Positions 8,874 to 18,556 of a stretch of 64,000 nt of DNA are shown here, piece by piece (position 1 is the first letter of the stretch; every line of letters starts with the position of its first letter). Origin of the DNA: Ga0077523 sp038324085. Its GTDB lineage: Bacteria > Pseudomonadota > Gammaproteobacteria > Burkholderiales > Ga0077523. The stretch lies in NCBI GenBank assembly GCA_038324085.1, contig JBBQHP010000015.1:19668-83667 (forward strand), read 5' to 3'. The position numbers were made by a program, and so were the translations under genes. The notes beneath the pieces were generated by a model. The model was not told the origin of the DNA, made no database searches, and saw nothing but the letters and a program-made list of their open reading frames with translations.

Positions 8874-10190
8874 TTAGCCCCGGCTGCGGCGCCGGCGCGT
8901 CAGCGCCGCCAGGAAGCCCAACCCCGCCACCAGGAGCCCTGCCGTTCCAGGTTCGGGCACCGCGGTCGCCATCAGCGCAAAACTGAACTGCCGGCCATTC
9001 GATCCCAATGCGGCGCCTTCGTCGGTGAGGAAGGTCAAGGTGGCCGAGCGGCCACCGCCCGGAACGCTCGCGGCGAACAGCACGTCCAGGTCCTGGATTG
9101 CGCCCGGCGCGAGCAGCAGGCCCGGCGTGAAGTTGAGCAGCGAGAAGGCAGCGGCATCGGGACCCCCGATCTCGTACGAGATCAGGGTCAGGCGGGTCAG
9201 ATCCCCCAGGTCCCCGTCCGGGGTGTCGTTGGACAAGGAGAGTTGCCGGCTGGCGTTCAGGGCGGTGGTGCCGAAATCGATCGGGGTCGCCGTGTCGATC
9301 GACGCATGGAACCTGGGCCCTACCGCATTGCCGTTCAGTGTCAGCAGAATCGCCTGGGCCGCGTTCGTTCCGTCGGCGCTGCCGTTGTTCGTCTGGATGC
9401 CCACGTTCGAGGATGCGCTGCCACGACTATCGGGCGCAAAGGTGTAAGCGATCGCCTGGTTCGTCCCGTCGGCCAGATCGAAGGCCGCCCCAGTCCCGCT
9501 GAAAGGGCCCGCGAGAGCCGCGGCGGTCCCTCTCAGGTTGCTGACGGCGCCCAACCCCGAAAGATTGCCGTCGCCGGTGTTCGTGATCCGGACGATCGCA
9601 TCCTTCGTGGTACCAACGCGAACGTTGCCTACGTCGGTCTGGGAACCGGTAAAGCTGACGACAGGCGCCACCCCCTGCCCATGAAACGTCACTGCGATGC
9701 TGGGCACCGGCGTATTGAAGCCCCCGCTGATGACGAACGCCATCGTTGCTTCGTCGAGCCCGCGCCGGGTCGGGGAATAGCTGTAGATTCGCGACTCGCT
9801 ATTGGCGCCGGCGGTAGGTGTGATGTAGCCCGTACCGGCTTCGCCGGTGAACGCCAGCAGGCCGAAGGGGGCGAACCCGCTGCCGGGAATCGCCCCGGGA
9901 AAGCTGCCGCTGAATCCACCACCGTTGAACGGTGCAGCGACGGTCACGTTCCTGATGGTCAACGCGGCCGACGAACTGGTGCCCACCAGGGTGTGACCGC
10001 CATTGCCGTACGTCAGCGTGCCGCCATTGACTGGCGTCGTCTCGATGGTCGGATTGCCGTGGCACCCGGCGCAATTGGAACCGAGGCTGCCGTTGGGCAC
10101 TGCCAACGACGGTGATGGCGCAGCGAGACCCGCAACGACGGCGAGCGCTACGACAGCACCGCTCTTCGCGGACCATGTTGTCTGCATCAT
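8874..10190 (-). CDS. Secreted PEP-CTERM protein with one CxxCH heme motif and an ASPM/anchor-type repeat body
   Basis: Exported protein of 438 residues. A signal peptide covers about residues 1-30, then CAGCH at 40-44 is a c-type heme attachment motif. The middle is Gly/Ala/Thr/Ser-rich beta sequence with the 'VGNVRVGTTKDAIVRITNTGDG' type of pattern seen in choice-of-anchor D domains. The C-terminus is a PEP-CTERM tail: VPEPGT, a hydrophobic stretch and RRRRSRG, the signal recognised by exosortase. No exosortase gene is in the window. The paired ATG codons at 10188-10190 and 10185-10187 follow GGGAG. The heme and substrate role are unproven. Confidence 0.82.
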   Translation of the reverse strand: MMQTTWSAKSGAVVALAVVAGLAAPSPSLAVPNGSLGSNCAGCHGNPTIETTPVNGGTLTYGNGGHTLVGTSSSAALTIRNVTVAAPFNGGGFSGSFPGAIPGSGFAPFGLLAFTGEAGTGYITPTAGANSESRIYSYSPTRRGLDEATMAFVISGGFNTPVPSIAVTFHGQGVAPVVSFTGSQTDVGNVRVGTTKDAIVRITNTGDGNLSGLGAVSNLRGTAAALAGPFSGTGAAFDLADGTNQAIAYTFAPDSRGSASSNVGIQTNNGSADGTNAAQAILLTLNGNAVGPRFHASIDTATPIDFGTTALNASRQLSLSNDTPDGDLGDLTRLTLISYEIGGPDAAAFSLLNFTPGLLLAPGAIQDLDVLFAASVPGGGRSATLTFLTDEGAALGSNGRQFSFALMATAVPEPGTAGLLVAGLGFLAALTRRRRSRG

Positions 10191-10488
10191 TGACTCCCAG
10201 GGTGACTTTCCCCGGACAGGCGGCGTGCACCGACTGCATGCAGACACGCAGGCCACCCGAGGTGACGGCGATCGATCCATGCCCGTGCTTTCCAGTCTTG
10301 CGCCAGCCCCTCCCGTGGCCGCCCGCTACTGTGCTGGGCAGTCTATAGAGTCCAAACCTGACAGACAATCACCTTCCATGCAGAATTGTCGGGCGCGCCG
10401 TAGCGGGACCGCCGCGTTCAAATGCGCGAGAATGGCGCCGTGGCCGGGGCTTCCGTGACCCCGGCGAGTATCCGATGCGAGGACCATC

Positions 10489-11154
10489 ATGAACGACCAA
10501 CGACTGGAGACCCTGCAGGAGATCGGGACTGCCTTCGCGCGCACCCGTCCCGAGGAGCCGACGGCGGCCATGCCGGCGAAACCAACGCTGATCGACATCT
10601 TCAACCTGCGCCTCAACACTCCCAAGTTCGGGCTGCCGATCGCGGCCGCAGTGCACTGCAGCCAATGCGCGGCGATGGCCCTGAAGGCGGGCATGGACGA
10701 GGAAACCGTGCTCGCCTGCCTGCTGCACGATGTCGGCCTCGCCGTGGCCCGCCCGGATCACGGCTGGTGGGGCGCCCAGCTGGTCGAGCCCTATGTCTCG
10801 GAGAAAGTGTCCTGGGCGATCCGCTACCACCAGGCGCTGCGCTACTTCGCCGACGAATCGGTCGGCTACGAGTATCCGCTGATGTACGTGAAGATGTTCG
10901 GGGAGGACTATCGGCCACCCGAGTACATCGCCGCCGCGCACGAGCACGCGCGCAATCACCCGTGGTACATGCACGCGCGCAACATCACGCTGTTCGATGA
11001 CTACAGCTTCGAGAAAAATCCGACCTGGTCCGTCGAACCGTTCACGGACATCATCGGCCGCCATTTTCGCCAGCCGAAGGAAGGCCTCGGCAACGATGCC
11101 AGCGCCACCGCGCACATGTGGCGCACGCTGATCGATCCGAGCAAGCCGCTCTGA
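10489..11154 (+). CDS. HD-domain protein, putative metal-dependent hydrolase or oxygenase
   Basis: The 221-residue cytoplasmic protein has an HD-superfamily arrangement: a His in AAVHCSQC (about residue 56), the His-Asp pair in LLHDVGL (about 79-80), then His in PDHGWW and in IRYHQAL. These residues normally bind one or two metal ions. The family covers phosphohydrolases and some di-iron oxygenases such as PhnZ, and the sequence alone does not decide. An AGGA ribosome-binding site precedes the ATG. The SDR gene starts 135 bases downstream on the same strand, so the two may act together. Confidence 0.75.
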   Translation: MNDQRLETLQEIGTAFARTRPEEPTAAMPAKPTLIDIFNLRLNTPKFGLPIAAAVHCSQCAAMALKAGMDEETVLACLLHDVGLAVARPDHGWWGAQLVEPYVSEKVSWAIRYHQALRYFADESVGYEYPLMYVKMFGEDYRPPEYIAAAHEHARNHPWYMHARNITLFDDYSFEKNPTWSVEPFTDIIGRHFRQPKEGLGNDASATAHMWRTLIDPSKPL

Positions 11155-11289
11155 GGCCGCGATTGCCCATGCCATCGGGACGAGCCGCCCGCGTCGCGGT
11201 GCCCCGCAGGGTTCCGCATCCAACCCGGGGAGCGGGCCGAGCCCCCGCGTCCCGACACGTTTTCGCATTCACCTGACCAAGGAGCGCAG

Positions 11290-12051
11290 ATGGATCTCGG
11301 ACTCAAGGGCCTGAAGGCCGTCGTCACCGGTGGCACCAAGGGCATCGGCCGCGCGATCGCGCAGACGCTGGCGGCGGAAGGCGCAGACGTCGCGTTCTGT
11401 GCCCGCAACCAGAAGGAAGTCGCCCAGACCGTCGAGGATTTCTCCGCCTCCGGCGGCAAGGTCTTTGGCGCCGCCGTCGATGTAGCCGACGGCCCTGCAC
11501 TGGCGGGCTGGGTGAATGACGCCGCCACGGCGCTCGGCGGGATCGACATCGTAGTGGCCAACGTCAGCGCGCTCGCGATCCCGAACGACGAGGCCAACTG
11601 GCAGCGCACCTTCGAAGTGGACATGATGGGTACGGTGCGACTGGTGACTGCCGCCATGCCTTACCTCGAGAAGAGCGCGAACGCCTCCATCGTCACCATC
11701 TCCAGCGTCTCCGCGCGCGAGATCGATTTCGCGTCGGGCCCCTATGGCGCGTTCAAGGCGGCGATCGTGCACTACACCCAGGGCCTGGCCCACCACCTCG
11801 CCGGGGAGCGCATCCGCGCCAACACCGTCTCGCCGGGCAACACCTACTTTCCCGGTGGCGTGTGGAACCAGATCGAGCATGGCAATCCGGAGCTGTTCAA
11901 GCAGGCGCTCGCCCTGAATCCGACCGGCCGGATGGGAACCCCGCAGGAGATGGCGAATGCCGTCGTGTTCCTGGCCAGCCCGGCGGCCAGCTTCGTCACG
12001 GGCACCAACCTCGTCGTCGACGGGGCGCTCACCAAGGGCGTGCAACTTTAA
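11290..12051 (+). CDS. Short-chain dehydrogenase/reductase
   Basis: Classical SDR of 253 residues, likely NAD(P)-dependent oxidation or reduction of an alcohol/ketone in the cytoplasm. It has the cofactor loop TGGTKGIG at residues 13-20, a VANVS segment near residue 94 in place of the usual NNAG, the catalytic Ser in TISSVS near 140 and the YGAFK (Y-x3-K) pair near 153-157. The C-terminus has the usual VTGTNLVVDGALTKG. The start is supported by AAGGAGCG nine bases upstream. The substrate is unknown; the HD gene upstream is the only obvious partner. Confidence 0.88.
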   Translation: MDLGLKGLKAVVTGGTKGIGRAIAQTLAAEGADVAFCARNQKEVAQTVEDFSASGGKVFGAAVDVADGPALAGWVNDAATALGGIDIVVANVSALAIPNDEANWQRTFEVDMMGTVRLVTAAMPYLEKSANASIVTISSVSAREIDFASGPYGAFKAAIVHYTQGLAHHLAGERIRANTVSPGNTYFPGGVWNQIEHGNPELFKQALALNPTGRMGTPQEMANAVVFLASPAASFVTGTNLVVDGALTKGVQL

Positions 12052-12170
12052 CCCGCACGCTCGACGCAGCGCCGCCGGTCCCGTGATCCGCGAACATGGG
12101 ACCGCGGCGAGCGCCGCAGCCGTGGCGCCCTTCGCCGGGCTCCCGCGTCCCGCGTGGAGCCCCGAAACGT

Positions 12171-12929
12171 TCAGGGCTTCCTGAAGCGCAGCACGAACCG
12201 GTCGCTGGTGCCGCGTCGCTCCCCGGCTGCGCGCGGCGAATCGTTCCAGTCACGGGTATCCGCGGGATTGCGCAGAAAATCGGCCTCCGCGTCGAGCACG
12301 AAACCCGCCGCTCCGACTTCATCCTTGACCACCGCTTCGTCGATGCGGTGAAACGTTTCGGCCACACTGGTGCCGGCGCCCGGTCGAGCACTGTGGTCGA
12401 CGATCACGTAGACGCCGCCCGGTTTCAGCGCCCCGAACACGGCCTTGTTCATCGCGGCGCGATCCACGCCGAGCCACACGGCATCGTGATAGAACAGCAC
12501 CAGGGCCACGGCGTCGAGTGCTTCCAGCCCATCCGGGAACGGATCGTCGAATTCGCGATCCAGCCGCACGACGCCGTCCATCGCCGGACTGGCAAGCCGC
12601 GCGCTCCAGGGTTTCTCGAGGAATTTCTCCAGCATCGCCTTCGCGTTCTGGGCGTACACCGTGCCGTCCGCGCCGACCGCGCGCTTCAGCAGTTCCGTCG
12701 TGTAGCCGCCGCCCGCACCCAGATCGGCGACGACCCAGCCCGGCTGTATGCCGATGAACGCGAGCAGTTCGGCCGGCTTGCGGGCGGCATCGAGCGCCCT
12801 ATCCTCGGGACTGCGGTCCGGCGCCGCAACGACGGTTTTCGCCAATGCCGCCGAATCCCCGGCCAGCGCGTTGCAGGAAAGGCCGGTAGCGATGAGCAGC
12901 GCCGCGAGCAGATGCAGGATGTTTCTCAT
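12171..12929 (-). CDS. Exported class I SAM-dependent methyltransferase-like protein
   Basis: The 252-residue protein starts with a signal peptide (MRNILHLLAALLIATGLSCNALA), followed by a Rossmann-like methyltransferase fold with the SAM-binding motif VVADLGAGGGY near residue 68 and a later LKPGGVYVIVDHSA strand. Periplasmic proteins with this fold form a known but uncharacterised family; whether SAM is available there, and so whether methylation is the real activity, is open. It stands alone, facing the SDR gene and followed by the P-type ATPase gene on the same strand after its own upstream gap. Confidence 0.8.
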   Translation of the reverse strand: MRNILHLLAALLIATGLSCNALAGDSAALAKTVVAAPDRSPEDRALDAARKPAELLAFIGIQPGWVVADLGAGGGYTTELLKRAVGADGTVYAQNAKAMLEKFLEKPWSARLASPAMDGVVRLDREFDDPFPDGLEALDAVALVLFYHDAVWLGVDRAAMNKAVFGALKPGGVYVIVDHSARPGAGTSVAETFHRIDEAVVKDEVGAAGFVLDAEADFLRNPADTRDWNDSPRAAGERRGTSDRFVLRFRKP

Positions 12930-13053
12930 GGACCCTCCGTCGGATTCAGGTTCGCCAGTGATCGCTTCGAGCGCGGTCGGAGCGGCCTTCGCGATCGGGA
13001 TTCGATTGTACCCGGCGGGTCCGGAAGGACGGGATGGTCGCCGTCGACGTGCT

Positions 13054-15708
13054 TCAGCTTCCGTCCGGCCGACCCGGCGTTCGAATCACCGGAACACCTG
13101 CGTCGTCGCTTCGGTTCGCAGCGGACCGCCACCGACGCAGCCCCCACTTGACACACTCGAACCAGCCCAGGCTCAGCAGCGCCACACCCAGCGCTGCGAG
13201 TAGCAGCGCGGGCGGGGGCGTCACGAAGGAAAACAAGCGTCCGATCGCCGGCACGGCGAGCACGGCGACCAGCATCGCGAGCGTGCCCAGCGCGATCCAG
13301 CCGAACTGCCGGTTGGAAACACCGGTGCCGCGCAAGGCGACGCGATCCCATGACCGGTTGGTGTGGATCAGCGCGAGGTCCGCCAGCACGAGCACCACGA
13401 ACGTCAGTGCACGCGCCATGTCATCGCGATCCGCGTCCGCCGGCACGATCCAGCGCGCTCCCGCGTACACCGCGAGCAACAGTACGAGCAGCCCGGTGCC
13501 CTGCCACAAGCCGCGCGCCATCACCGCCCGGTCGAACAGCCGCTCATCCGGACGCCGCGGCGGCGCGCGCATGGCGTCGGACTCGAGCGGCTCGGCCTCG
13601 AACACCAGCGAGCACGCCGGATCGATCACCAGTTGCAGGAACAGGATGTGCACCGGCATGAGCAGCAAGGGCCAGCCCAGGGCCACCGGCAGGATCGACA
13701 GGCCTACGATGGGAATATGCGCGGCCAGGATGAACACGATCGCCTTGCGCAGATTGGCAAACACCCGGCGCCCGTGACGAACGGCCGTCACCAGCGAAGC
13801 GAAGTCGTCGTTCAGCAGGACCAGCGCAGCCGCTTCCCGGGCGACCTCCGTCCCGCGCGCGCCCATCGCCACGCCGATGTCGGCCGCCTTCAACGCGGGA
13901 GCGTCGTTGACCCCGTCGCCGGTCATCGCCACCACATCGCCCCGCGCGCGCAGGGCGCGCACCAGCCGCAGTTTCTGATCCGGCTGCACCCGGCAGTAGA
14001 TGTGCGTGGTCGCGAGCCGATGGGCCAGGGCCTCGTCGCTCAACGTGGCAAGTTCGGTTCCGGTGATGACCGGCGCAGTCGTGCTGAGCCCCGCCTCACG
14101 CGCAACCGAGATCGCGGTGGCCGGATGATCGCCCGTCAACATCACCACGCGGATTCCCGCGGCGCGGCATTCCGCGATGGCCTGGGGCACGTCGGCCCGC
14201 ACCGGATCCTCGAACGCCACGAGGCCCAGGAACTCGAACGCGAAATCGTGTTGCGCGTCGGGCAGCACGTCGGCGGCAAAAGTGGCCTGCGCGACGCCGA
14301 GCACCCGCAGGCCCGCGTGCGCCATCTCGAGCACCTGCGCCCCGATCCGCGCACTGCGGGCGGGCTCGAGGTGACAGAGATCGACGATGGCTTCCGGTGC
14401 GCCCTTGGCGGCGATGAGGCGGTCGCGCCGATCGGGCGATTGCCAGACGCGCGACATCGCCATCATCTCGCGCGTCAACGGATAATCATCGACGAGGGTC
14501 CAGTCGCCATGCAGGTGCTCGGTGTCGGCGAGCAGGCGCCGGCCGGCATCGGTGATCGCCGATTCCATCGGGTCGAACGCCCGCCGATGGCTGGCCAGCA
14601 CCGCGTATTCGAGCACGCCATGCAATTCCTCCTGCAACGCTACCGAGCCGGGCTGGGTCGAGTCGTGAGCGGCCTGTTCGGACCAGATGCGCCGAACGCT
14701 CATGCGATTGAGCGTGAGCGTTCCGGTCTTGTCGACGCACAACACCGTGGTCGCACCCAGCAACTCGACGGCCGGAATGCTCCGGGCCAGTACCTTCTCG
14801 CGCGCCAGTCGCCACGCGCCGAGCCCGAGAAAGAGCGTCAGTACGACGGGCAGTTCTTCGGGCAGGATCGCCATGGCGAGCGTAAGGCCGGCCAGGACAC
14901 CGTGCAGCCAGTCACCGTTCAGCACCCAGTACGCGGCCGCGAGCGCAGCCGCCAGCACGAGGCCCGCGAGGGCGACGCGCTTGACGATCCGGTCCGTCTC
15001 CTGCTGCACCGGCGTGGTCTCGACCACGATGTCCGCGAGCGATCTGCCGATCCGTCCCAGCGCGCTGCGCTCGCCCGTGGCCAGCACCCGCGCCTGCGCG
15101 GTGCCCCGGGTCACGAGCGTTCCCGAGTACGCTTGCGTGGCGGCGGCGCCATCCGCGGCCAATGCCGCGTTCCCGTCTGCAGCGCGGGCCTCGGTCACGG
15201 ATTGCTTGATCACCGGAGCCGACTCGCCGGTCAGCAGCGACTCGTCGACCGCGAGGTTCGAGCAGTCCAGCAGCACCACGTCCGCAGGCACCCGATCGCC
15301 TTCCGCGAGCAGCACCACGTCGCCGACGACCAGTTCGCGGGCTGCCACGCGGCGCGTCACCCCGTCGCGCTGCACCAGGGCTTGCGGGCTCGACAGGTCG
15401 CGTAACGCGCGCAACGATCGCGCGCTGCGCTGCTGCTGGACGAAGCTGATGCCGATCACCACGAATACGAACCCGAGGAGCATCAACGCTTCTTCGGCAT
15501 TGCCCAGCACCATGTAGATCGCGCCGCACGCGAGCAGCAGGAGGAACATGGGCTCGGAAGCGACGGCGAGAACCGTTCGCAGCGCCCCGCGTTGCTGCGG
15601 GTCCGGCAATTCGTTGGGGCCGTCGCGCTCGCGACGGCGGCACGCCTCTGCCCCGGTCAGGCCATCGACCCCGGCCCGGGCCGCAATCGTCGGTGCAGAT
15701 TCGATCAT
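13054..15708 (-). CDS. Cation-translocating P-type ATPase (calcium/P2-like)
   Basis: Inner-membrane ATP-driven cation pump, 884 residues from the chosen start. It shows the actuator motif LTGES, the TM4 motif PEELP, the phosphorylation site DKTGTLT, the nucleotide-binding KGAPE, TGDGVND and about eight to ten membrane segments, with a cation ATPase C-terminal region. PEELP, rather than CPC or PEGL, places it among Ca2+/Mn2+-type or related P2 pumps, but ion specificity cannot be fixed. The ATG at 15706-15708 has GGGAGG upstream; an in-frame ATG 24 codons earlier lacks family sequence. Confidence 0.88.
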   Translation of the reverse strand: MIESAPTIAARAGVDGLTGAEACRRRERDGPNELPDPQQRGALRTVLAVASEPMFLLLLACGAIYMVLGNAEEALMLLGFVFVVIGISFVQQQRSARSLRALRDLSSPQALVQRDGVTRRVAARELVVGDVVLLAEGDRVPADVVLLDCSNLAVDESLLTGESAPVIKQSVTEARAADGNAALAADGAAATQAYSGTLVTRGTAQARVLATGERSALGRIGRSLADIVVETTPVQQETDRIVKRVALAGLVLAAALAAAYWVLNGDWLHGVLAGLTLAMAILPEELPVVLTLFLGLGAWRLAREKVLARSIPAVELLGATTVLCVDKTGTLTLNRMSVRRIWSEQAAHDSTQPGSVALQEELHGVLEYAVLASHRRAFDPMESAITDAGRRLLADTEHLHGDWTLVDDYPLTREMMAMSRVWQSPDRRDRLIAAKGAPEAIVDLCHLEPARSARIGAQVLEMAHAGLRVLGVAQATFAADVLPDAQHDFAFEFLGLVAFEDPVRADVPQAIAECRAAGIRVVMLTGDHPATAISVAREAGLSTTAPVITGTELATLSDEALAHRLATTHIYCRVQPDQKLRLVRALRARGDVVAMTGDGVNDAPALKAADIGVAMGARGTEVAREAAALVLLNDDFASLVTAVRHGRRVFANLRKAIVFILAAHIPIVGLSILPVALGWPLLLMPVHILFLQLVIDPACSLVFEAEPLESDAMRAPPRRPDERLFDRAVMARGLWQGTGLLVLLLAVYAGARWIVPADADRDDMARALTFVVLVLADLALIHTNRSWDRVALRGTGVSNRQFGWIALGTLAMLVAVLAVPAIGRLFSFVTPPPALLLAALGVALLSLGWFECVKWGLRRWRSAANRSDDAGVPVIRTPGRPDGS

Positions 15709-15788
15709 GGAGCCTCCCGTGACGCCTGCGTCATGCACGGGAGTCAGTGCCGGCGCCCCTGGCCCGATGTCCGATACCACGCACCCGG

Positions 15789-16337
15789 TCAGCCTCGCCG
15801 CGGCAGCATGCGTCGCAGCGTGTTGTCACGCAGGAAATAGTGGTGATAGAGCGCCGCGATCGAATGCAGGCCTATGACGAAGTAGCCCACGTTGCCACCG
15901 GTTTCGTGAATCTCATTGGCCCACTCCGCCACGGCTTTGCTCTGCATGATGAGCGGCGGCAGATCGAGCCCGAAGAACGGGATCGGCTTGCCCTCCGCGC
16001 TCAGGATCATCCAGCCCGCCAGCGGCATCCCGATCATCAGGACATAGAGCGCCACGTGCGCCAGCTTGGCGAGCAACGCCTGCCATCGCGGGGGCGCGGG
16101 CTCGATACCGGGGACGGTGTCGGTCAGCCGCGCCGCGAGGCGGAACAGCGCGAGGACCAGGATGCCAAGGCCGAGCATGAAATGCCAGGTCTTCAGCCCA
16201 TCGCGCAGGTCACTGCCCTTGGGAAAGTTCTCGCGCAGCTCGATACATGCATACACCGCGGCAATCAGCAGCACCATCAGCCAATGGAGCCCGATCGATA
16301 GCGACCCGTACCGGCTCGCCGTGTTGCGCAGGCTCAT
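15789..16337 (-). CDS. Cytochrome b561 family protein
   Basis: Four-helix di-heme b-type cytochrome of the inner membrane, 182 residues, resembling E. coli CybB. Candidate axial histidines are visible in GLHWLM near residue 18, KTWHFMLG near 52, KLAHVALYV near 93 and GLHSIAALYHHYF near 157. Such proteins pass electrons from quinol or reduce superoxide. The ATG at 16337 precedes the first helix; an earlier in-frame ATG adds 17 non-family residues. It lies 80 bases downstream of the ATPase start, on the same strand, with no evident functional tie. Confidence 0.85.
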   Translation of the reverse strand: MSLRNTASRYGSLSIGLHWLMVLLIAAVYACIELRENFPKGSDLRDGLKTWHFMLGLGILVLALFRLAARLTDTVPGIEPAPPRWQALLAKLAHVALYVLMIGMPLAGWMILSAEGKPIPFFGLDLPPLIMQSKAVAEWANEIHETGGNVGYFVIGLHSIAALYHHYFLRDNTLRRMLPRRG

Positions 16338-16817
16338 CCGGCCCCCGCCGGGTTCCCCCAATTCGCATTGCCGAAATCGCGGACGCAACAGGCGTCCGTC
16401 GGCGACTCGGATTCGCGTCTGCGGGGAAGCATCGCTCCCTGTCGCCCATCGATGCCCATCGGTTTCCTTTCGAGGATTCGTCGCCGATCGGCGTGACCGG
16501 CCGACGTATCGAAGCAGGGCCCCGATCGCATCGATCGAGCATGTCCCCCGGCAAAATGCCGGCTTGCGAGGTTCGCGCGCGGATGGCGATGCACCCGCCG
16601 CTGGCTCGACTACGAGATCTCAGCGCGCGCCCGATCGCCGCATGCAGGATCTCACGGACGCGCATCGAACGGGCACACAGGCGATTTCAGCACAAACCGG
16701 GCGCACGTCCTTTGACCTGGCTCAAAGCGATGGGCGGGGAGCGGGTCCACGGTCCGCGCGTTCCCCACGGCGACGGGCCGATACGCTCGCGCACCGGAGT
16801 GCGCTTCGATGGGCACT
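16338..16817. other. 480-base stretch without a recognised gene
   Basis: Lies between the start of the cytochrome b561 gene and the 3' end of the MFS remnant. Open frames here have the low-complexity Arg/Ser-rich look of non-coding GC-rich DNA, and none starts with a convincing ribosome-binding site. No tRNA fold, strong terminator or repeat was seen. It probably holds the cytochrome b561 promoter. Confidence 0.5.
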
Positions 16818-18412
16818 TCAGTGGCGGGCCTCGCCGTTGGATACCCGCCTGCCGTCGATGCGCAAGCCGGCGATGAGTGCACTCGACAGCGCCAGCACCG
16901 AACACAGCAGCATGATCCGGCGAAAGCCGCTGACGAATGCCGTCCCGACAGCGGCGCGCAGCGCGACTCGCATCGGTTCGGGTAGATCGCTCGGCAACGA
17001 CATCCCGGCAAACCTGTGACGCTGTTCGAGCAGCAACGCGACGACTTCCGGCGGCGGCCCGATGCGGGCGATCTCGCGTACGAGGGTGCCGTCGAAAGCC
17101 CGCGAGAGGACGATGCCGAAGACCGCCAGCGCCAGCAGACCAGCCACGCGCGAGACCGCGTTGTTGACGCCGGAAGCGATTCCCGCGCGATCTTCGCCGG
17201 CCGCGTTCATCACGGTCGTCGTCAACGGCGCGACAGTGATGGACATGCCGAGGCCGAGGACGCACACCGCGGGAAAGAATGTCGTCCAGTAGTTGCCGCC
17301 GATCGATGTCGCCGCGAACAACGCGAAGCCGACCGCTGCAATGCTCGGACCCACCACGAGCGGCAGCTTCGAGCCGAACCTGTCGACCAGCCTTCCGGCC
17401 CAGCGCGACAACACGAACATGATGGCGATGAACGGCAGCAACGCCGCGCCCGCAAAAGTGGCGCCGTAGCCCTGCACCTGGATCAGGTTGAGCGGAAAGA
17501 AGAACAATCCGCCCCCGAGAGCGGCATACAACAGGAAGGTCAGCAGGTTGGCACCGGCGAAGTTGCGTTCACCGAAGAGAGCCAGCGGAAGCATGGGCTC
17601 GCGCCGCCTGCGTTCCACTTCCACGAAGAGCGCGAGCGCGACCACGCCGGCGCCCGCCGCGGCGATGATGGCGCGTCGCCCCAACCTAGCACCGGCGACT
17701 CGATCAGCGCGAAGATCAGCCCGGCCAACCCGAACGTGGCGAGCAACGCCCCGGTGACGTCGACCGGCGCGCGATTCGCTGCGGCGTGGCTCTCGGGAAC
17801 CCGGCGCACGCAGACGAGCAGCAGGAGCGCACCCACCGGAACGTTGAGCAGGAACGCCCAGGTCCACGAATAGTGATCCACGAGGAAGCCGCCGATCACC
17901 GGCCCGATGGCGGCCGCTATGCCGCTGAAGGCCGACCAGGTGCCGATCGCGCGACCACGTTCCGACCGCGGATAGGCGGCGCTGATGAGCGCGAGGCTGC
18001 CGGGCACGAGCAGCGCAGCCCCGACGCCTTGCACCGCCCGCGAGGCGATCAGCGTGCCGACCGTGCCCGAAAGCGAACACATGCCCGAGGCGACGGTGAA
18101 CAGCGCCACGCCCACCATGAACACGCGCCGACGGCCGAACCGATCGCCGAGCGCGCCGCCGAGGAGCAGCAGCGACGCGAGGAACAACGCGTACGATTCG
18201 ATGACCCATTGGGCATCGAAGGCATCCGCATTCAGGCTGACCTGGATGGACGGCAGCGCCACATTGACAACCGTACCGTCGATGAACGCCATGCTGGAGC
18301 CGAGAATGGCGGCGACCAGGGTCCAGCGACGGCCGGCCGCCGCGCCGGGCGATTCGGGCGCGCCACCCAGGATTGCGCCCTCATCGCAGGGTGGCTTTCC
18401 GATCTGGCTCAT
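16818..18412 (-). pseudogene. DHA2-type MFS multidrug transporter, frameshifted
   Basis: The N-terminal half reads in one frame from the ATG at 18412 (GSSMAFIDGTVVNVALPSIQ helix 1, LGDRFGRRRVFMVG between helices 2 and 3, NVPVGALLLL) to about IESPVLGWGD. The C-terminal half continues in another frame from about RAIIAAAGAG (EVERRRREPMLPLALF, then about seven helices) to the stop at 16818. The break is near 17672-17686. Together the halves make about 530 residues, the normal length for a 14-helix EmrB/QacA-type exporter, so a single indel disables an otherwise complete gene, or a base-call error is present. Confidence 0.85.
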
Positions 18413-18556
18413 GGGGCCAGCCGCCGGTATCGCACGGCGCGCACGTTCGATCCCGAATGACGTCCGTGGTCAGCAGGCCGCGGGCACGCGGCAATCCTGC
18501 CGATGACCGTTCGGCCCGAAGCGATCATCCCGATTCTGCCCTGCCCACCCGATCGA

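Noticed and set aside
12076..12112. GGTCCC/GGGACC inverted repeat after the SDR gene as a terminator
   Set aside because: Loop of about 15 bases, short arms and no T-tract; too weak to call.
16066..17019. Plus-strand open frame across the cytochrome b561 gene and the following gap
   Set aside because: Arg/Ser-rich composition, no ribosome-binding site, and opposite known family sequence.
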